Source of the DNA: Nautilus pompilius | Taxonomy: Eukaryota; Mollusca; Cephalopoda; Nautilida; Nautilidae | Length of the DNA: 64,000 nucleotides | Direction: 5' to 3' | NCBI GenBank assembly: GCA_018389105.1 | Contig: JACATO010000595.1 | Coordinates: 1 to 64,000 of the forward strand | In this document: positions 1 through 12,464 of the stretch, in pieces | Numbering within the stretch: position 1 is the first letter of the stretch | Layout of the letters: each line of letters starts with the position of its first letter | Made by a program: the position numbers and the translations under genes | The notes under the pieces: generated by a model | The model's database searches: none | The model's input: only the letters and a program-made list of their open reading frames with translations | What the model was told of the DNA's origin: nothing

Positions 1-370
1 TTTTTCCATGCTTTATACTTAGTTTTGTCAGCTTACAATTTTCTTTCAGCTGGAAAAACAACAAACAACAAAATACACACACACACTCACAGGAAATCAA
101 TTTCCTTAAAATCAGATCAATGTTCTCCTGAGCTAAATTAAATAATGTCAAAAACCATGAAAACAATTTTTGGTTTTAATGAGAAAAATTAATTTACTGC
201 ACACACGATACGTTTATAACCTGTTCAGTCAATCGAATCTCCTTTCTTTCCAAGAACAGTAAAAACTACCAGAGAACCAAATGTTTAATCCATCTCCCTT
301 CCTCTATTTCTCTCTTTTCTAAAAACATTAAAACCAGCAAAATAAAAATCACATCCACTAAACAACTCAC

Positions 371-409
371 TTCTTGTGTTCCTTCAGGATTCAATTTCAC
401 AATGGCATC
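371..409 (-). CDS. internal coding exon of an unidentified minus-strand gene
   Basis: A 39-nt exon read on the minus strand. A pyrimidine-rich acceptor ending in ATCTTCAG lies at its upstream side and a GTGAGT donor follows it. It encodes 13 codons, DAIVKLNPEGTQE, in phase 0 at both ends. The next exon upstream in the gene (5299-5377) ends in phase 0, so the two can be joined without a frameshift. Both splice sites are close to consensus, which for so short an exon is the main evidence. The gene continues to the left of the window. I do not recognise the protein family. Microexons of this size occur in animal genes, but chance matches to splice signals are also common in AT-rich DNA, so confidence is moderate. 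Confidence 0.5.
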
Positions 410-1180
410 CTGAAGATGTACAACAAAAAAACCATCAGCAGGAAAAGGGCAAAGACAAGATTAAAGTTACTACGTTTAAGTTGTCTTATCCTCAAGCAGT
501 GACATATTTTGCTATTTAGCTTTAGTTTGAACTTAGACAGTTCATGTTGATGTTATCGGGAGTTGCTGATGGACATTGACCAGGAAAGCTGCTGTGAAGT
601 TTTATTGTTATGGCAGGGGAGGGGCTGGACAGAGATGTAGGCCAGGTTTGGTTTGTGTGTGTGTTGTTGTTGTGGTAGGGTCCACAAGGGGCATTAAGTG
701 ATAAGGGGCCTACTGCATGGGAATTGTAGGCTTGCTATCAAGCACTGTCAATTTGCTTTGTCCACTTGTTGGCTATTGTTTTGGCAGGTAGACATTTACA
801 CTGGTCCAGCTGTATCTGCCATTCACAAACGCACTACATCCACCTCCAGAGGAAGGATATGACTGGTTACTGACGAGCGTTACGAGATTATTATTTTAAG
901 AAACAAAAGTTAATTGGCTGATGAGGGAACAATCATGAGAAACGAGTAGATGTCGGCATTCCCTCCCTGACACATCAAATTGGTAGCATCGTTGTCTGCA
1001 CAACCGCCATCTTGTGCCACTCCATATTAAGTGCTTATTTCTCAGGAATCTTCTCATATACTGTTGACGTTTAAATGAGGGTTCTTCACATACATGCTTT
1101 TTCCGAATATATTCAATTACCTATGCTATGGTTACGTTTTTGCATGTCAAAATCCAGTAGAGTTTAAAATAACATGAAAA
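410..1180. other. non-coding stretch, probably intron
   Basis: No open frame, TE terminus or RNA gene was recognised here. There is a short GT-rich run near 650-672. It lies between the 371-409 exon and a hAT remnant and is most simply intron sequence of the minus-strand gene. Confidence 0.3.
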
Positions 1181-3116
1181 CTTATTAATAAACTAGAATG
1201 CTTATTATTAAATTTGTGGTCATTAGTTACTGCTTTCCATATAAATTACATCACATTTCTTTGTTTTGCTGGACTAGCTCAAGTTGGAAATGTCAAAGAA
1301 AAGGAAGTACAACGAAGCATACGAATCCTTTGGTTTACTTTCATCGCTGAACGTGATGGGACACAAAAGCCGCAGTGTTTCCTGTGTGGCAGGTTTTTGC
1401 CAATGAAAGCATGAAGCCAACAAAGCTGAAGGAGCATCTCACATCTGTCCACCGCGAAAATACATCGGACAGTGTTGATCTTTTTCGTGCGAAGGCGACT
1501 TGATTTGAGAAAGCTGGAACTTTACCAAAATTGGATTTGCCCCAACACAAAAGAAGCCACATATGATTGGAGAGACCTCGGTAAATCCATGTGCCTGGAA
1601 ATGATCGAGCTGGTTTGTGGCTTGGAGCAGAGGAAGTGAAGCGGTGCCATTGTCAAATAACGTCATCCACTCCAGAACTGTTGACATTTTTAAAAATGTT
1701 TTGAAGCAAGTAATGGAGGAATTGGCAGCTACGCCATTTCTGTTCAGCAGGCAAATGGATTAAACTACTTATGTCTCTCAGTGCAGCCAGCTCCTGTTTT
1801 CATCCGTTATATGCATGCTGATGCCATCAAAGAATTCCTATTTGTGAGCCCCTTTTGGAAACTACAAAGGCCATCGACATCTTAGAAATAGTGAATAGTT
1901 TTTCTTTACTCTCTGACACAATCCTGAAAGAGGTTTTGTCTACTGGCATGAAAGTCGTCCAACTTCATCAAAGCCAATGCTTTGAACCATCGCGTTTTCA
2001 AGAGGTTTTGTCAAGAAATGGGAGCAGCATATGAAGTTCTTCTCTGCCACACAGAAGTTCGCTGGCTTTCCAGAGGAAAAATCTTGAATCGCTTGATTGA
2101 ACCTTGGGTAGAAGTTTCACTTTTTTTGAGAGAAAAAGAAAGCCCATTCTCAGAATAGTTTGACAGGGAGGAGTTCATTCATGGCTTGGCTTACTTGGCA
2201 GATATTTTTGGCCATATGAATGAGGTGAATCTTTCGATTCAAGGCCCTGCAGTCACCATTATGGATGCTGCTGAAAGACTGCAAGTTCTTTTGGCCAAGC
2301 TGCCACTGTGGACAAGGAGATTGAAGGCAGACAACTATGCAAACTTTCCAATGTTAGAGGAAGTGCTTTTGCAGGATGGAATTGAGAGTGACAAAAGCCC
2401 TGTCAATTTCTCTGCAGGCAGAAAGCTGCAGACATCTGGATACACTGCAGAACTCTTTGAAAGGTTACTTCTGCTCAGGTGACCTTAAAGTTGAAATATG
2501 GATTCATAATCCTCTCATTGCTGACATAGACTGTATCAGTGATGAAGACCGTGCCAAAAATGACCTCATTGACCTGAAGACAAAGGAAATGATACAAATG
2601 AATTCAACTCCAAGAGTCTTGGAGAATTCTGGTGTTCGTTGACACAAGCCTACCCTTGTCTGGCAAGCGAGAGCTATGGGTGCTCTGATTCCGTTTGCTA
2701 CTACATACTTTTGAGAGTCAGAGTTTTCAGCACTTGTTCACATGAAAACGAAAAGTCGAAATCGAATGGATGTCAGACATGACATGCGTGTTGCCTTGTC
2801 AAAGACCGCTCCACAATTTCATGAAACGAACTTTTGAGCAGAATTAAAGTTTTGTTTTGTTTTGGCACCAGTTGGATGTATTTCATTTTTTCATGGAGTG
2901 GCCATTAATTTTTGCATGAAAAAGAGTGAGAAACATAATTCTTTGTAAAGATTGTTTTATACTTTGTGTATGAGGCAATCAATTTCAATAAAGTATATTC
3001 ATTGTATGCAAAATGTTGTGTTTATGTGCTTATATGCATTTTTATAGAGAGGGGGTCCATAGCTTTCACCAGATTCTCAAAGGGGTCCGTGACTCAAAAA
3101 AGGTTAAGAACCATTG
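1180..3116 (+). mobile_element. decayed hAT DNA transposon (ZBED5/SCAND3-like), left end lost
   Basis: The right end carries a degraded hAT terminal inverted repeat, GGTTAAGAACCATTG, ending at 3116. It is preceded by a GGGGTCC-rich subterminal stretch, as in the intact hAT at 42441-45249. No matching CAGTGGTTC-type left terminus was found upstream, so the left boundary is approximate and the 5' end may be deleted. The element body is the transposase pseudogene at 1290-2837 followed by a 3' UTR with an AATAAA signal near 2988. Confidence 0.7.
1290..2837 (+). pseudogene. hAT transposase pseudogene, BED-finger type
   Basis: The start at 1290 opens MSKKRKYNEAYESFG, close to the N-terminus of the better preserved transposase at 43039. 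A BED-type zinc finger follows (C-x2-C then H-x3-H) around 1370-1460, then the RNase H-like core in several frames. The end carries the hAT C-terminal dimerisation signature (FATTYF, ESEFSALVHMKTKSRNRMD) around 2690-2780. Many frameshifts and stops interrupt it; the longest intact stretch, about 98 codons, lies at 2186-2482. Relatives are the ZBED5/ZBED8/SCAND3 proteins, which are domesticated hAT transposases, but nothing here suggests a host role. Sequence decay is much greater than in the 43-kb copy, so this is an older insertion. Confidence 0.8.
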
Positions 3117-5298
3117 ATCTATGAGAAGTTTGTTTCTCTTTAGTCTGGTCATGAAGATTTTGCCTCACTTAACCATGTGACTGGCAGTTAATGGAAATCG
3201 GTAATGTCAGGATTTTGGGCAGATTCTGTTCAAAGTCAAAGTTAAAAATCATGGAATTGTTTTTTTAATTAGAAATCTTAAACCTGCCTTGAACAATCAC
3301 TTTTCTATTCCTTTGCTTATCAAATAATTTTTTTTTCCCTCACCTATTATATTTACCATTCACACACTATACATTATGCATCCTGTTGATCTGGTTGTGA
3401 GCTTTCCTGTGTGTGTTAGGGAATTTTGTTTTTGTTAACAATAGATAAGTTTACATCCAAAAATGTCTCACTGCATTCCCTCTTAAATGTTTTTTTATGT
3501 TTCCATTCTAAATGTATGTGAAAAATATAATCCAGTCATGCATGGAACTCTGCACAGCATTTGACTCTGCAACTTGAGTTAATTTTCTTGGGATTTTTGT
3601 ACATCATTCACAATGTGTGGAAGATACTACACGCATGGTTTGGAAAGTAGTATGCGAGCAGAGATGGAAACATCTCAGCATTAGAAATCTGGGTTCTACC
3701 TAACAAGGTAAGAGCATCCAGCATCAATGAGCATACGCCAAAAGTGTAATGTTTTCTACAAGTGCCTAGTGCTGAAGCAATCATTTAAAACCATTTATCC
3801 AAAATGGATTGCTAATTAGCAGCACCTCCAAATCATTTGTCCAAAACATTCAACTACCAGATCCTCAGTTAAGACGTACTGTCTGCTTCTAACAGAAAGT
3901 TCTTTGACAAATCCATCAAATGAAACATTTTAAATTGGTTATAGTAGTTATAATAAAACTTAATCAAGTGCAATCAGTTTTTCTTTACATTTACAAAGTC
4001 AGCTGTTAATTTAAAACATTTTAAATTTTCATTTACATATGCATTGCTTAATTATTCAATAAATATTCAATGCAAATTTATGGGGAAAGACTTTATTCAC
4101 TATTTTCTACCTAAAAGTTTGTGGCTTCAACAAAATGTATAAAAATGAGACTCTTTTACTTGTTCTACTACCAGTAATAGGACTTCAAAAGTTGTTCCCC
4201 ACTAGGATACCACCATATTTTCTTGTGATTACTTGTATCCACCAACAGAGATAAATATTAAATATGAAAGATCTAGTTTTTTTTCACAAATGACGCATCA
4301 AACCTGGAGATCTTTCTTTTTCTTTCCAAATTCATTTGGTACAATAACTTTCTTCACTATGACCACAATATTTCCTCACTAATTAGCACAAGTAATTAAC
4401 CATGACATCAACAAGTTTTGCTTTTTTTAAATCAAAACTGCTGTAAAACTAATTCTCTTAAATATTCAGTTCAAACCCCAGAAAATCTAACTTCAGTGTT
4501 GCATTGTCAAAGATTTTTTTTCTTCCAAAATTGCATCTATCTAAAAGCAACCAACACAAATTTCTATATGATTGTATTTGCATGTGTGGGTGCATGCTGA
4601 CTCAGATTCAGTTACCTCCCTTACATCTCTGTTAATTCAGAGATATCAGCATCTCTGGACTATTACTGTAAGGCTACTGAAAAAAAAGAGAGATTTTACA
4701 CAAACTAACTGTTTAACAGCTGGTAACGACGCAGCGTCTATGGTATTTCTTTAATAATTATTTGTCAGATGCATGCTACAGTTATGTTCTTATAATTAAT
4801 AAAAAAAATTTTGTTCTGCTGAACTTAAAAGAAAATTTGAATTGTAAGCATGTTCATTCATAGTTAATTAGACTTGTATTGATGGAAATGCTTGGACTTT
4901 ACCTTTGGAAAAAATACACTGCTCTACACCACATTCATTTACCAACACGAACATAAACAGTCCAGGTATTTTCTCTGCAAAGTTTGAATAAATGATTCAA
5001 TTCAGACATATAAAAGTTTAACCACCTGCATTTGTATATAAGAAATTTAGAACTACTACAAATAATAAAGACAGGTTGTTGTCTTGGGCAGGATTCAATG
5101 TCAGGCACATGGATGTAGTTATCACATGAACTCAACTGAGAACAGTTCAGCAAAATTTGTTATAAAGAAAATTTACCCATACTTCTTTCGTAGTAAGTTA
5201 AGTTAATGTTAAAATATTTGAAAATTTTATGACTATAAACTATAAAGGCATCTTTAATACCTCTAAATGTATATGCATTAACTGAGCAATTAATTTAC
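3117..5298. other. AT-rich non-coding DNA, probably intron
   Basis: No convincing coding exon, TE end or RNA gene was seen. A possible 32-nt minus-strand exon at 4941-4972 has plausible splice sites but breaks phase with its neighbours, so it is not called. Confidence 0.35.
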
Positions 5299-5377
5299 CT
5301 GCCAGTTCAAATCGTCCTGACGGCAGAATATCATGTTTTCCAACACAGGCTTAGAAACAATCAAGAGCTGTAACCAT
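5299..5377 (-). CDS. internal coding exon of the same unidentified gene
   Basis: A 79-nt minus-strand exon with a TTTTTCAG acceptor and a CAG|GTAAAT donor. After one leading base that completes a split codon it reads 26 open codons beginning WLQLLIVSKPVLENM and ending DDLNWQ, phase 0 at the end. The exon upstream in the gene (7367-7483) ends with two extra bases, AG, so the split codon becomes AGA (Arg). The exon downstream (371-409) starts in phase 0. Three successive exons agreeing in phase is the strongest evidence that this is a real gene rather than chance splice motifs. The hydrophobic LQLLIVSKPVL stretch suggests a buried helix. No family was recognised. Confidence 0.6.
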
Positions 5378-7366
5378 CTGAAAAATAAATAAATAAAAAT
5401 AAAATGAAGTATGTGAAGGAATAAATCATTTATTTCTACTGTTAGTTGGTTAGCTTTCATATCCTGTAGTTCACTGTAGTGTTATTATATCAGCTTGGGA
5501 CTCAGAAAGCCAAAAAAGGAGGAGGAATTGTGTGAAAACAATGACCAGTACAAACATTCCTGATCTAGCCACACTAATGAAAAAACAAACCATAAATCTT
5601 CTGACTGGAAGTGAAGGAAAACCACAGAGTCCAGCAGACAAGGTGACAGAATCCCTATACTGGCTACACAGTATAACAACAAAAGTACCACTTTGTCATC
5701 ATTCATGATAAAGAAGCTTAACAAAATCCTAAATACAATAATAATAGTAGTAATCTAACATGGGATAATCTACACAACTACATGGGAGAAGTCCTTCGCT
5801 TGATAATTTGTACATATATTAGAGCATTTGAGCATCATCATTGGTATACACAAAACTACACAGTCTCTCTCTGCTTTACAGAAAGTGTATTTTAAACTCA
5901 GATGAATCAAAATGCAGATTTCAGAGTTGGATAAAATGAAAACAGCATTCAATGACAGAAATTCTATCACAATTTATACAAGCAAAATTTCATCATACTA
6001 TTGTTTTCATTTTTAGTATTGTTATGTCCTTGCTTTGATGACCTCAAGAGACTCCCTGTTGGTCATATACTATGATTAATATTAATTTCTTTCAAAATGG
6101 TCAAGACGGCAAAAAGTCTGGAGAATACAGCAGCTTGGAACATTTTTGAGGTAAGGACAGGAATAAAAGATGCAGTAAGAGAACATCGTACATCATGACA
6201 AGACTCTGTTCTACTTTATGAGAGACCAGTTCATGCCCTGGAAGCAAAAGAAGACAGCCCAAACATAAGGACTGTCAAGTTGTTCAGCTATTCTAGCATC
6301 ACTAATTTTAAAGATGAAGATGCCACATCCACCTTCTCATCACTTGTCCTCCACTTAACTGGCCTGAGTTGCTGACCTTTCCCAAAATAGACTATTTGAT
6401 TCTCCTTTGTCTGCATGCATCAACCACTGCCACCTGGCTAGACATTATAACCTTGTGCCCTAAAGTATGGAACTATTGTGATTATTCTCTAATCAGTGTA
6501 TGTAGTGTTTGATTAATAAGTTTGTTAAGTTAATCTAACTAGTTCACAAGTAACAATATAAACTGTACCCCCACATAGTCCTCACCTATTGAAAATTTAA
6601 GTTAAATCCTTCAAAAACACTCAAATGGTTTTTTCTTCTTCTTAGATTTTTAGGGAAAAAACTAACCCATGGACAATGTTATTACCTGAAAAAAATGGAA
6701 TTAGTAGACTTCAATGAATTTTGACCTTAAGATGTATTGTCTTTCATGTAAATAAACAGATAAGATTTCTTCATATGAAGATTCTTGAACTTCTCAATTA
6801 CCAGAAGGGGAAGGTTCTGTAGCCTTAAAGAATGTGTGCATGTCAGTTTTCATACTAAGGGTTTTTATTTGAATTTCATCAGATTTTTAAAATTTAGTTT
6901 AAAATCCTCTACAAGCACCTCTGTAACCTTGCTAACGCTAATGCTTGTCTACAAATTTAGGGAAAGAAAAGCTGAATAAAATTTCAGCACACTGCAGAAT
7001 TTCAAGAGCCATACAAAATGAGTCACTTGAGTAGCAAAAATGTTAACAATGTTAAAATAAGTCATAAATTAGCATAACGTCCAAGATAAAATCAAATATT
7101 AATTCGTATTAACAATTTGTTGGTTAATCCTTCTCCTATTACCTAGTTTTAAAAAAGCATTTTCCAAAGCAAAAATTAATTTCATCATCTTGTATGGGAA
7201 TGATACTATTGTTCATTTTCAGACTAACAAAAATCATCATAATGGACAAGCACGGGCTGAATTTGTTTGAATTGTAATGATTGCTTTGCATGAAATACAG
7301 GTTTTTTACTATTATTGCTCCTAACCAAATTGACATTTTAAATCAGTGACAAAAATTGCACAGTAC
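5378..7366. other. intron-like non-coding DNA
   Basis: AT-rich sequence between two predicted exons of the minus-strand gene. The open frames here are short and lack splice context or family resemblance. No transposon termini were recognised. Confidence 0.35.
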
Positions 7367-7483
7367 CTCCCTGTCGATCTCAGCACATTTTTAGCAATGC
7401 TTTTCTTTCCCCATCTGGTCCACAACAAACGATGATGCCATCTAGTGCCGCATTTCAATTTTCCTTGGCTGAAAAGTTGAACA
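7367..7483 (-). CDS. internal coding exon of the same unidentified gene
   Basis: A 117-nt minus-strand exon. Its acceptor is the pyrimidine-rich TTTCATTTGACTGCAG and its donor GGGAG|GTACTG. With one leading base from a split codon it gives 38 open codons, including KLKCGTRWHHRLLWTRWGKK, and leaves two bases (AG) that join the first base of the 5299-5377 exon. The translation is basic and tryptophan-rich. Of the three frames only this one is open, and it is the one that continues into the next exon. The function is unknown. An alternative acceptor inside the exon (CTTTTCAG) would shorten it by 15 nt without changing the frame. Confidence 0.5.
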
Positions 7484-8954
7484 CTGCAGTCAAATGAAAA
7501 ATCCCATTTAGTATCTAGACAAGGAAAAAAAGATTTGTTGTGTACCATGATGACTGTTTCTCACAAATACATACATACATAGCATTTTCAGGAATAATTT
7601 CATTAATAGTAAATCCATGGAAAACATACCAGATTCACTTAACATTATTATGTTTAATTTATATGAATAATTCAAATGTAATTCACATACATTAAAACGT
7701 ATACAGTAGAAATGACCAAGCTCAATCAATATAAATGGTTCTTTACATTGCATGGCATCCCAATCCTTGGAAAGTTCTACTTGATAGAAAACAATGTTGA
7801 GGCTTTGCTATATTATTACAGCAAAATTTTTAAATGTTTAATTCAGAAAGGTTTCTAAATTTTCATATGTTAATGTAGAGTAGGGACGTGCCAATCAATC
7901 AACAGATAATCATCTGTAATCTTCCTTATCTGTCTTTTTACTGATTATTAGGCTTCAGAAAAAATGAAAAACTTTCATATTTTTAGTCAGAAAGGCCTGA
8001 ATATTGCTCTGTTCTGCGTTTTCCATATTATACCAGGTTTCAACAACAAATTAACACAAAACCTATCTGACTCGAAGTTGGAGGGGAAAAGGGTAGAAAA
8101 GGTAAATTCCACCGACATTCATTCTATCACCACATCATCACCTCCACCCATATACCTCATAATGTGTATGTATTTTAGTGGGTCCCTCTCCTCAACCCAG
8201 GATTGACAACCCTGCACATAACTAGGTAAAAATAAAATTTAAAAAATGTAATACTAGTCTAAAAACACAATTCAAACTGCAACACATTAATGAGACTTAA
8301 GTTTATTCAAAGAAAAGAAGAAAACAAGAAGGATTGATTCCATGGTGGAAACTGAAATCTCCAAAAGTTTACCTAATCAACAGGTATATCCAAATCCCAA
8401 TTAATGCATAAATAGGTGAATTTAAAAGCCAAATATTAAAAGCAACAATGTTCTACAAATATAGATTCAAACATATGAAACTTCTAAAGGCTTTCAAAAA
8501 TATAATAGAAATTTAGTACTTAAAATCAAAAGCTTAAAGATTTTTGTTAAACTAATCAACAAGCAATTTCTAAATCTAAAACACACAACCATGTGAAATC
8601 CCAAGTTGTGAAAGTAATACTGGTCTACAAACACAGATTAAAAATTGAGAACAATTATGAATCTGTCAAAGGTATAACTTAATATTTGTGCAAGTTAAGA
8701 TATTTATCAATCTCTTTCTTTATAACAGCAGACAACTTGACCACTGAGTTTGGTAATATTTTAAATGACAATTTCTTGAATTACCAGTTCCTGATCAGTC
8801 AACTCAGATAATATACTAAGCATACATAATTAGACAGTGGTAAGGCTCTCTATGTCATGAAGATCAGACTTTAAACTGATTAATTTACTGGTTTCCTACA
8901 TATTAATGCATGAAACATGCACATATTCCATAATCACACCCTAAGTTTTATATA
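7484..8954. other. intron-like non-coding DNA
   Basis: AT-rich. A possible 30-33-nt minus-strand exon with a GTAAAG donor at about 7747-7776 could precede the 7367-7483 exon, but its phase is ambiguous and it is not called. Nothing else was recognised. Confidence 0.3.
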
Positions 8955-8956
8955 TA

Positions 8957-10184
8957 CAGGGTGATCAGAAGGTAGCTATGCAGTGGAGTATATATGTAAT
9001 CATTTTTGATTCCTCTCCTTGTGCTTTGTTGTTTTGTAATGTAGTTCCCAAATGAACACAATTTGCAAAAGTGAAACAAGATTTTTGTGTAATGGTTCTT
9101 TCAAAAGCCAAACGAACTTTTCTCATGAAGAAAGTGTACGCAAATAACAGTAAATACATCACAAGAGTTCAAAATGAGTTCTTACAGAATTTCCTAATGC
9201 AAAGCTTCTAAACAGAAACACTGTAAGGGCACTGATTAGCAAATTTGAAGATACTGGTTCAGTTGAGGATTATCAGGTAGGTCAACAGTGTTGGCTGAGA
9301 AGCTGTAAAAAATTTCAGACGCACGCTTCAGAGCCTTTCAAAATCACTGCATTGACTTTCTCAACAAGTGGATATTTCATATGGGAGCGCCCATAATGCT
9401 TTAAAGGAGTAAAAATATTTAACTGTTCAATGTGAACATTGTGCACGAATTGAAAACTGCAGACCATGGTAAGCGAGATGAATATTGCAACTGGTTTAAG
9501 AATTGTATTGATATAAACAGCAACAACATATTGGACAAAACATTTTTTTCTGATGAATGCTGAATCCATCTCTGGATATGTTAATAACCAGAATACCAGA
9601 ATTTGGTCTCCTTCTAACCCCCATGAACTGTTTGAGTAACTATATCAACAAAATGCATTATTGGGCCTATATTTTTTGAAAATCCCAACAATTCAGTGTG
9701 TTATTGTAATGACATAATATATCCTTCTATTGGTGAATTAGATGAAGAAGAAATCAAAGATGCCTACTTCAAGCAGGACAGAGCCACTGCTCTCACATCT
9801 GCTCAAATGATGAAACTGCTGGAAGAAATGTTCGGTGATCAGCTGATATCAAAAGGAATTTGGCTTGCACGCTCTCCTGACCACATGCCCCCAAACCTTT
9901 ACTGTGGGGAGCAGTGAAAGCAAAGGTCTTTGAAAATAATCTCCATTTCATCAATGACCTGAAGCAAAACATCATCAATTTTATTAGAGGAATAACATCT
10001 GAAGAATTGCAAAACGTTTTTAAGAATATGAAAAACGGTGGAAAAATGTTTTTAAACGTGAGTGAAGCTCATTTTCAGCATTTATTGTAACACAGTTTTA
10101 TTGTAATACTTTATTGCAAGAGTTCATGTATTGAAACAAAACATAATAAATTTTCCACTACATAGTTATTCTTTGATCACTCTG
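8957..10184 (+). mobile_element. Tc1/mariner-superfamily transposon with TIRs and TA duplication
   Basis: Imperfect terminal inverted repeats of about 31 bp bound this 1.23-kb element. The left end reads CAGGGTGATCAGAAGGTAGC and the right end is the reverse complement of a similar sequence ending in CACTCTG. TA dinucleotides flank both ends (8955-8956, 10185-10186), as expected for Tc1/mariner insertion. The body is a decayed transposase on the plus strand (9172-10090). It abuts a second, unrelated mariner that begins six bases further on. Confidence 0.75.
9172..10090 (+). pseudogene. Tc1/mariner transposase pseudogene
   Basis: Reading through several frames, the N-terminus shows a helix-turn-helix segment (NRNTVRALISKFEDTGS). 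Then come the first catalytic aspartate region (TFFSDECWIHLW, about 9540-9580), the LLGLYFLKIPTIQ strand, and a second catalytic block resembling FKQDRATALTSAQ (about 9768-9810). The C-terminal PDHMPPN and WGAVK...ENNL motifs match the usual transposase ending. Frameshifts separate nearly every block, so the gene is dead. It belongs to the DDE/D IS630-Tc1-mariner group; the exact subfamily cannot be fixed by eye. Confidence 0.7.
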
Positions 10185-10190
10185 TATATA

Positions 10191-11467
10191 TGAGGTCTGT
10201 CCAAAAAGAAACCAAACTTTTTAAAAACCAAATTTATTGCTTTACTTACAATTTAATCAGCCTTCTGGTCGTCTTCAAAATAGTTCCCTCCACTGTTGAT
10301 ACACTGCTCCCAACATTTTTTCCAGTTTTGGAACACATCCTGGAATGCATTTTCAGGGATAGTGCACAGTTCTCGTAGCAAATTTTCTTCGATCTCTTCT
10401 ATCGACAGAAATCAGTGACCTTTCAGGGTGAATTTCAAATGGGGGAAAAGAGACGTCTCAAACTTTGCCAAAAAGTCACGGATAAGGAGTGACGTGAGAG
10501 CAGGTGCATTGTCATGGTGCAGCATCCAGGTTTTGTTTTTCCATGCCTCAGACCTCCTCCTTCGCATTGCCTCTCTCAGGTGCCTCAGGACATCCAAGTA
10601 AAACTGTCTATTGATTGTCTGACCACGTGGAACAAACTCATGAACGGTGCCCTTCTAATCAAAATGACGATCAACATCACCTTCACATTTGAGTGACTCT
10701 GACCTGCTTTTTTTCGTTGCGGTAGCGATGATCCAACCCACTGCAACGACTGCCTTTTGTTTTTCAACATTGTAGTCGTACATCCACGTTTCATTACCTG
10801 TTATGACACTTTTCAGAAAGCTTTCATCAGCATTCGAAAGAACAGAGCTCCTGACTGACCGTGACTCGGTTCTCTTTTTGTTCATCTGACAGCAGAAGCG
10901 GCATAAATTTGCGGCTACATGATGCATGTTCAATTTTTCTTTTAGAATCAACGTGGCACAAATTTTACAGATGCCTACTTCTTCGGAAACTTCACAGACA
11001 GTCAGGCGACGATTTCCATGGATCACAGCATGCACTTGTCAATTTGATCGTCATATGTTGTTGTGGAAGGTTGTCCAGATTTTGATCATCTTCGGTGGAC
11101 GTTCTTCCCTGTTTGAAATGCTGGTACCACTTGTGACATTGCGTACGGCTCAAACAATCCTCACCATAGGCCTGTTACAACATTAGAAAAGTCTCTGTAA
11201 AAGTTTTTCCCCAATTTGAAACAGAATTTCACACAAAACATATTACTCTTCAAGATCTTACATTGTTCAACTTGCAACAAATCGTCAAGTGCACTGAACA
11301 TACGTTAACTCAAGTGCATGTAGATCGATGACTAATTGACGTTGTGTGATGAACTATTATTTAACTGAAGGTCAAGGTCATCAATACACAGGACTGCAGT
11401 CGCGAGTACGCTGCGGCCAGCTGGTTGGCACGGTTTTAAGTTTGGTTTCTTTTTGGAATCAATATCT
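10191..11467 (-). mobile_element. mariner transposon, minus orientation
   Basis: The right-hand end of the transposase strand carries TGAGGTCTGTCCAAAAAG at 10191. The inverted partner, AAGTTTGGTTTCTTTTTGGA, lies at 11438-11457, after which the outer bases have decayed into a (TA)n run. A TA precedes the element at 10189-10190. The transposase reads on the minus strand. The size of about 1.28 kb is normal for mariner. Confidence 0.75.
10395..11240 (-). pseudogene. mariner transposase pseudogene (SETMAR-like family)
   Basis: Minus-strand reading gives the mariner order: a degenerate N-terminal helix-turn-helix with QTGKNVHRR near 11120, a second HTH (RLTVCEVSEEVGI) near 11010, the catalytic block ITGNETWMYDYN near 10800, and the HHDNAPALTS block near 10520 that carries the second aspartate of a DD34D triad. 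The C-terminal tail continues towards the TIR through several frames. Stops and frameshifts occur at about 10652, 11030 and elsewhere. It is less decayed than the adjacent element at 8957-10184. Confidence 0.75.
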
Positions 11468-12110
11468 ATATATATATATATATATTCAAATATTCCAAGA
11501 GAATATTCTAATGGTAATAAGTCAGTCCTTACAATGAATATCTTCTTGGATTTCAATTATTTTTAAAAATGTTTTTCAAAGTTTATGTAGAATTCATTTT
11601 TTTTTCTTTCTTTCCTTCATTAAGGTCTCAATGTTTACATGAACTGAGCAATTATTCAAGGTGTTTTTGACTCTAATTTCCATTAACAAATACATTTTTA
11701 TTGTTACGATTACATTTTTGGCTTCCAAGTAAGAACAGGCCAAAATTTCTACTACAAATTTTACTAATTGGCCAATTAATTGATAATCATCCATAATTTG
11801 GAGGGATCCTCACCAAGCAACAAACACATGATTACTGCTGCCACTAATAGCAAAGTTTATGTAAATGAAATAAATATTTTAGATTTAAAATTTAACACAC
11901 ATTTAAAATTTTAATACAACTCCTAACATTTAAAAATATTATTTATTTAAATTAATTTTTTAAAATGTTTTTTTAGGTTTGCTGTGATTTAATTAAATTT
12001 CAATAGGAGAGCACCATTCCTAGCATTGTAGAGCAACTAGAATTTAGTTTCACAATTAGTAGGTATGTTTTTGTTTGCTATGCTAAAAATAAAAAGCTCA
12101 CTTTTTGGGC
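11468..12110. other. AT-rich non-coding DNA
   Basis: A (TA)n microsatellite lies at the left margin (about 11465-11486), next to the decayed mariner end. The rest shows no coding or repeat signal. Confidence 0.35.
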
Positions 12111-12111
12111 A

Positions 12112-12390
12112 GCAGATGGTCAGGTGGTTAGCTCACTGCCTGCTGTGGCAGACATCAGTTAGATCCATGCTGGAGACCTACCATGCACAATATTTCCTCT
12201 CGCTTCACCAGTGTTGGTAACCCTCAACTGAGCTCCGGCTCCACCCCCAGCTAAACAGGACTTCTAGTAGTAGGGACTTTCCACCACCTGCTAAAGACAG
12301 AAGTGCCAGGCCCCATTAGTTGCTGGAATAATAAGGCTTGTTAGAGGTAACTATGCATAGATGATCTACTCCACCAACGTTGTAGAATGA
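12112..12390 (+). repeat. tRNA-headed SINE-like repeat
   Basis: The 5' head resembles a tRNA gene: a GGGCAGCAGATGGTCAGG start with an A-box-like GTCAGGTGGTTAGC, then a weak B-box-like AGTTAGATCC. Further on, GGACTTCTAGTAGTAGGG and CCAGGCCCCATTAG look like SINE body sequence. Boundaries are approximate and no target duplication was identified. Confidence 0.45.
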
Positions 12391-12464
12391 AATCCAATCC
12401 TCGTAGAAATTTTAGTTTTAAGTTACAAAACATAAACAGAGCCCTTTATTACTGTGGTTATGGG

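Noticed and set aside
4941-4972. A 32-nt minus-strand exon with GTAAAT donor
   Set aside because: The splice sites are plausible, but its length breaks the phase agreement between the 5299-5377 and 371-409 exons.
7747-7779. A 30-33-nt minus-strand exon
   Set aside because: The acceptor is ambiguous and its phase cannot be reconciled with certainty with the next exon.
12112-12150. A tRNA gene
   Set aside because: A-box-like and B-box-like heads at 12112, 12465, 24796 and 35324 lead into SINE bodies and do not fold as complete tRNAs.
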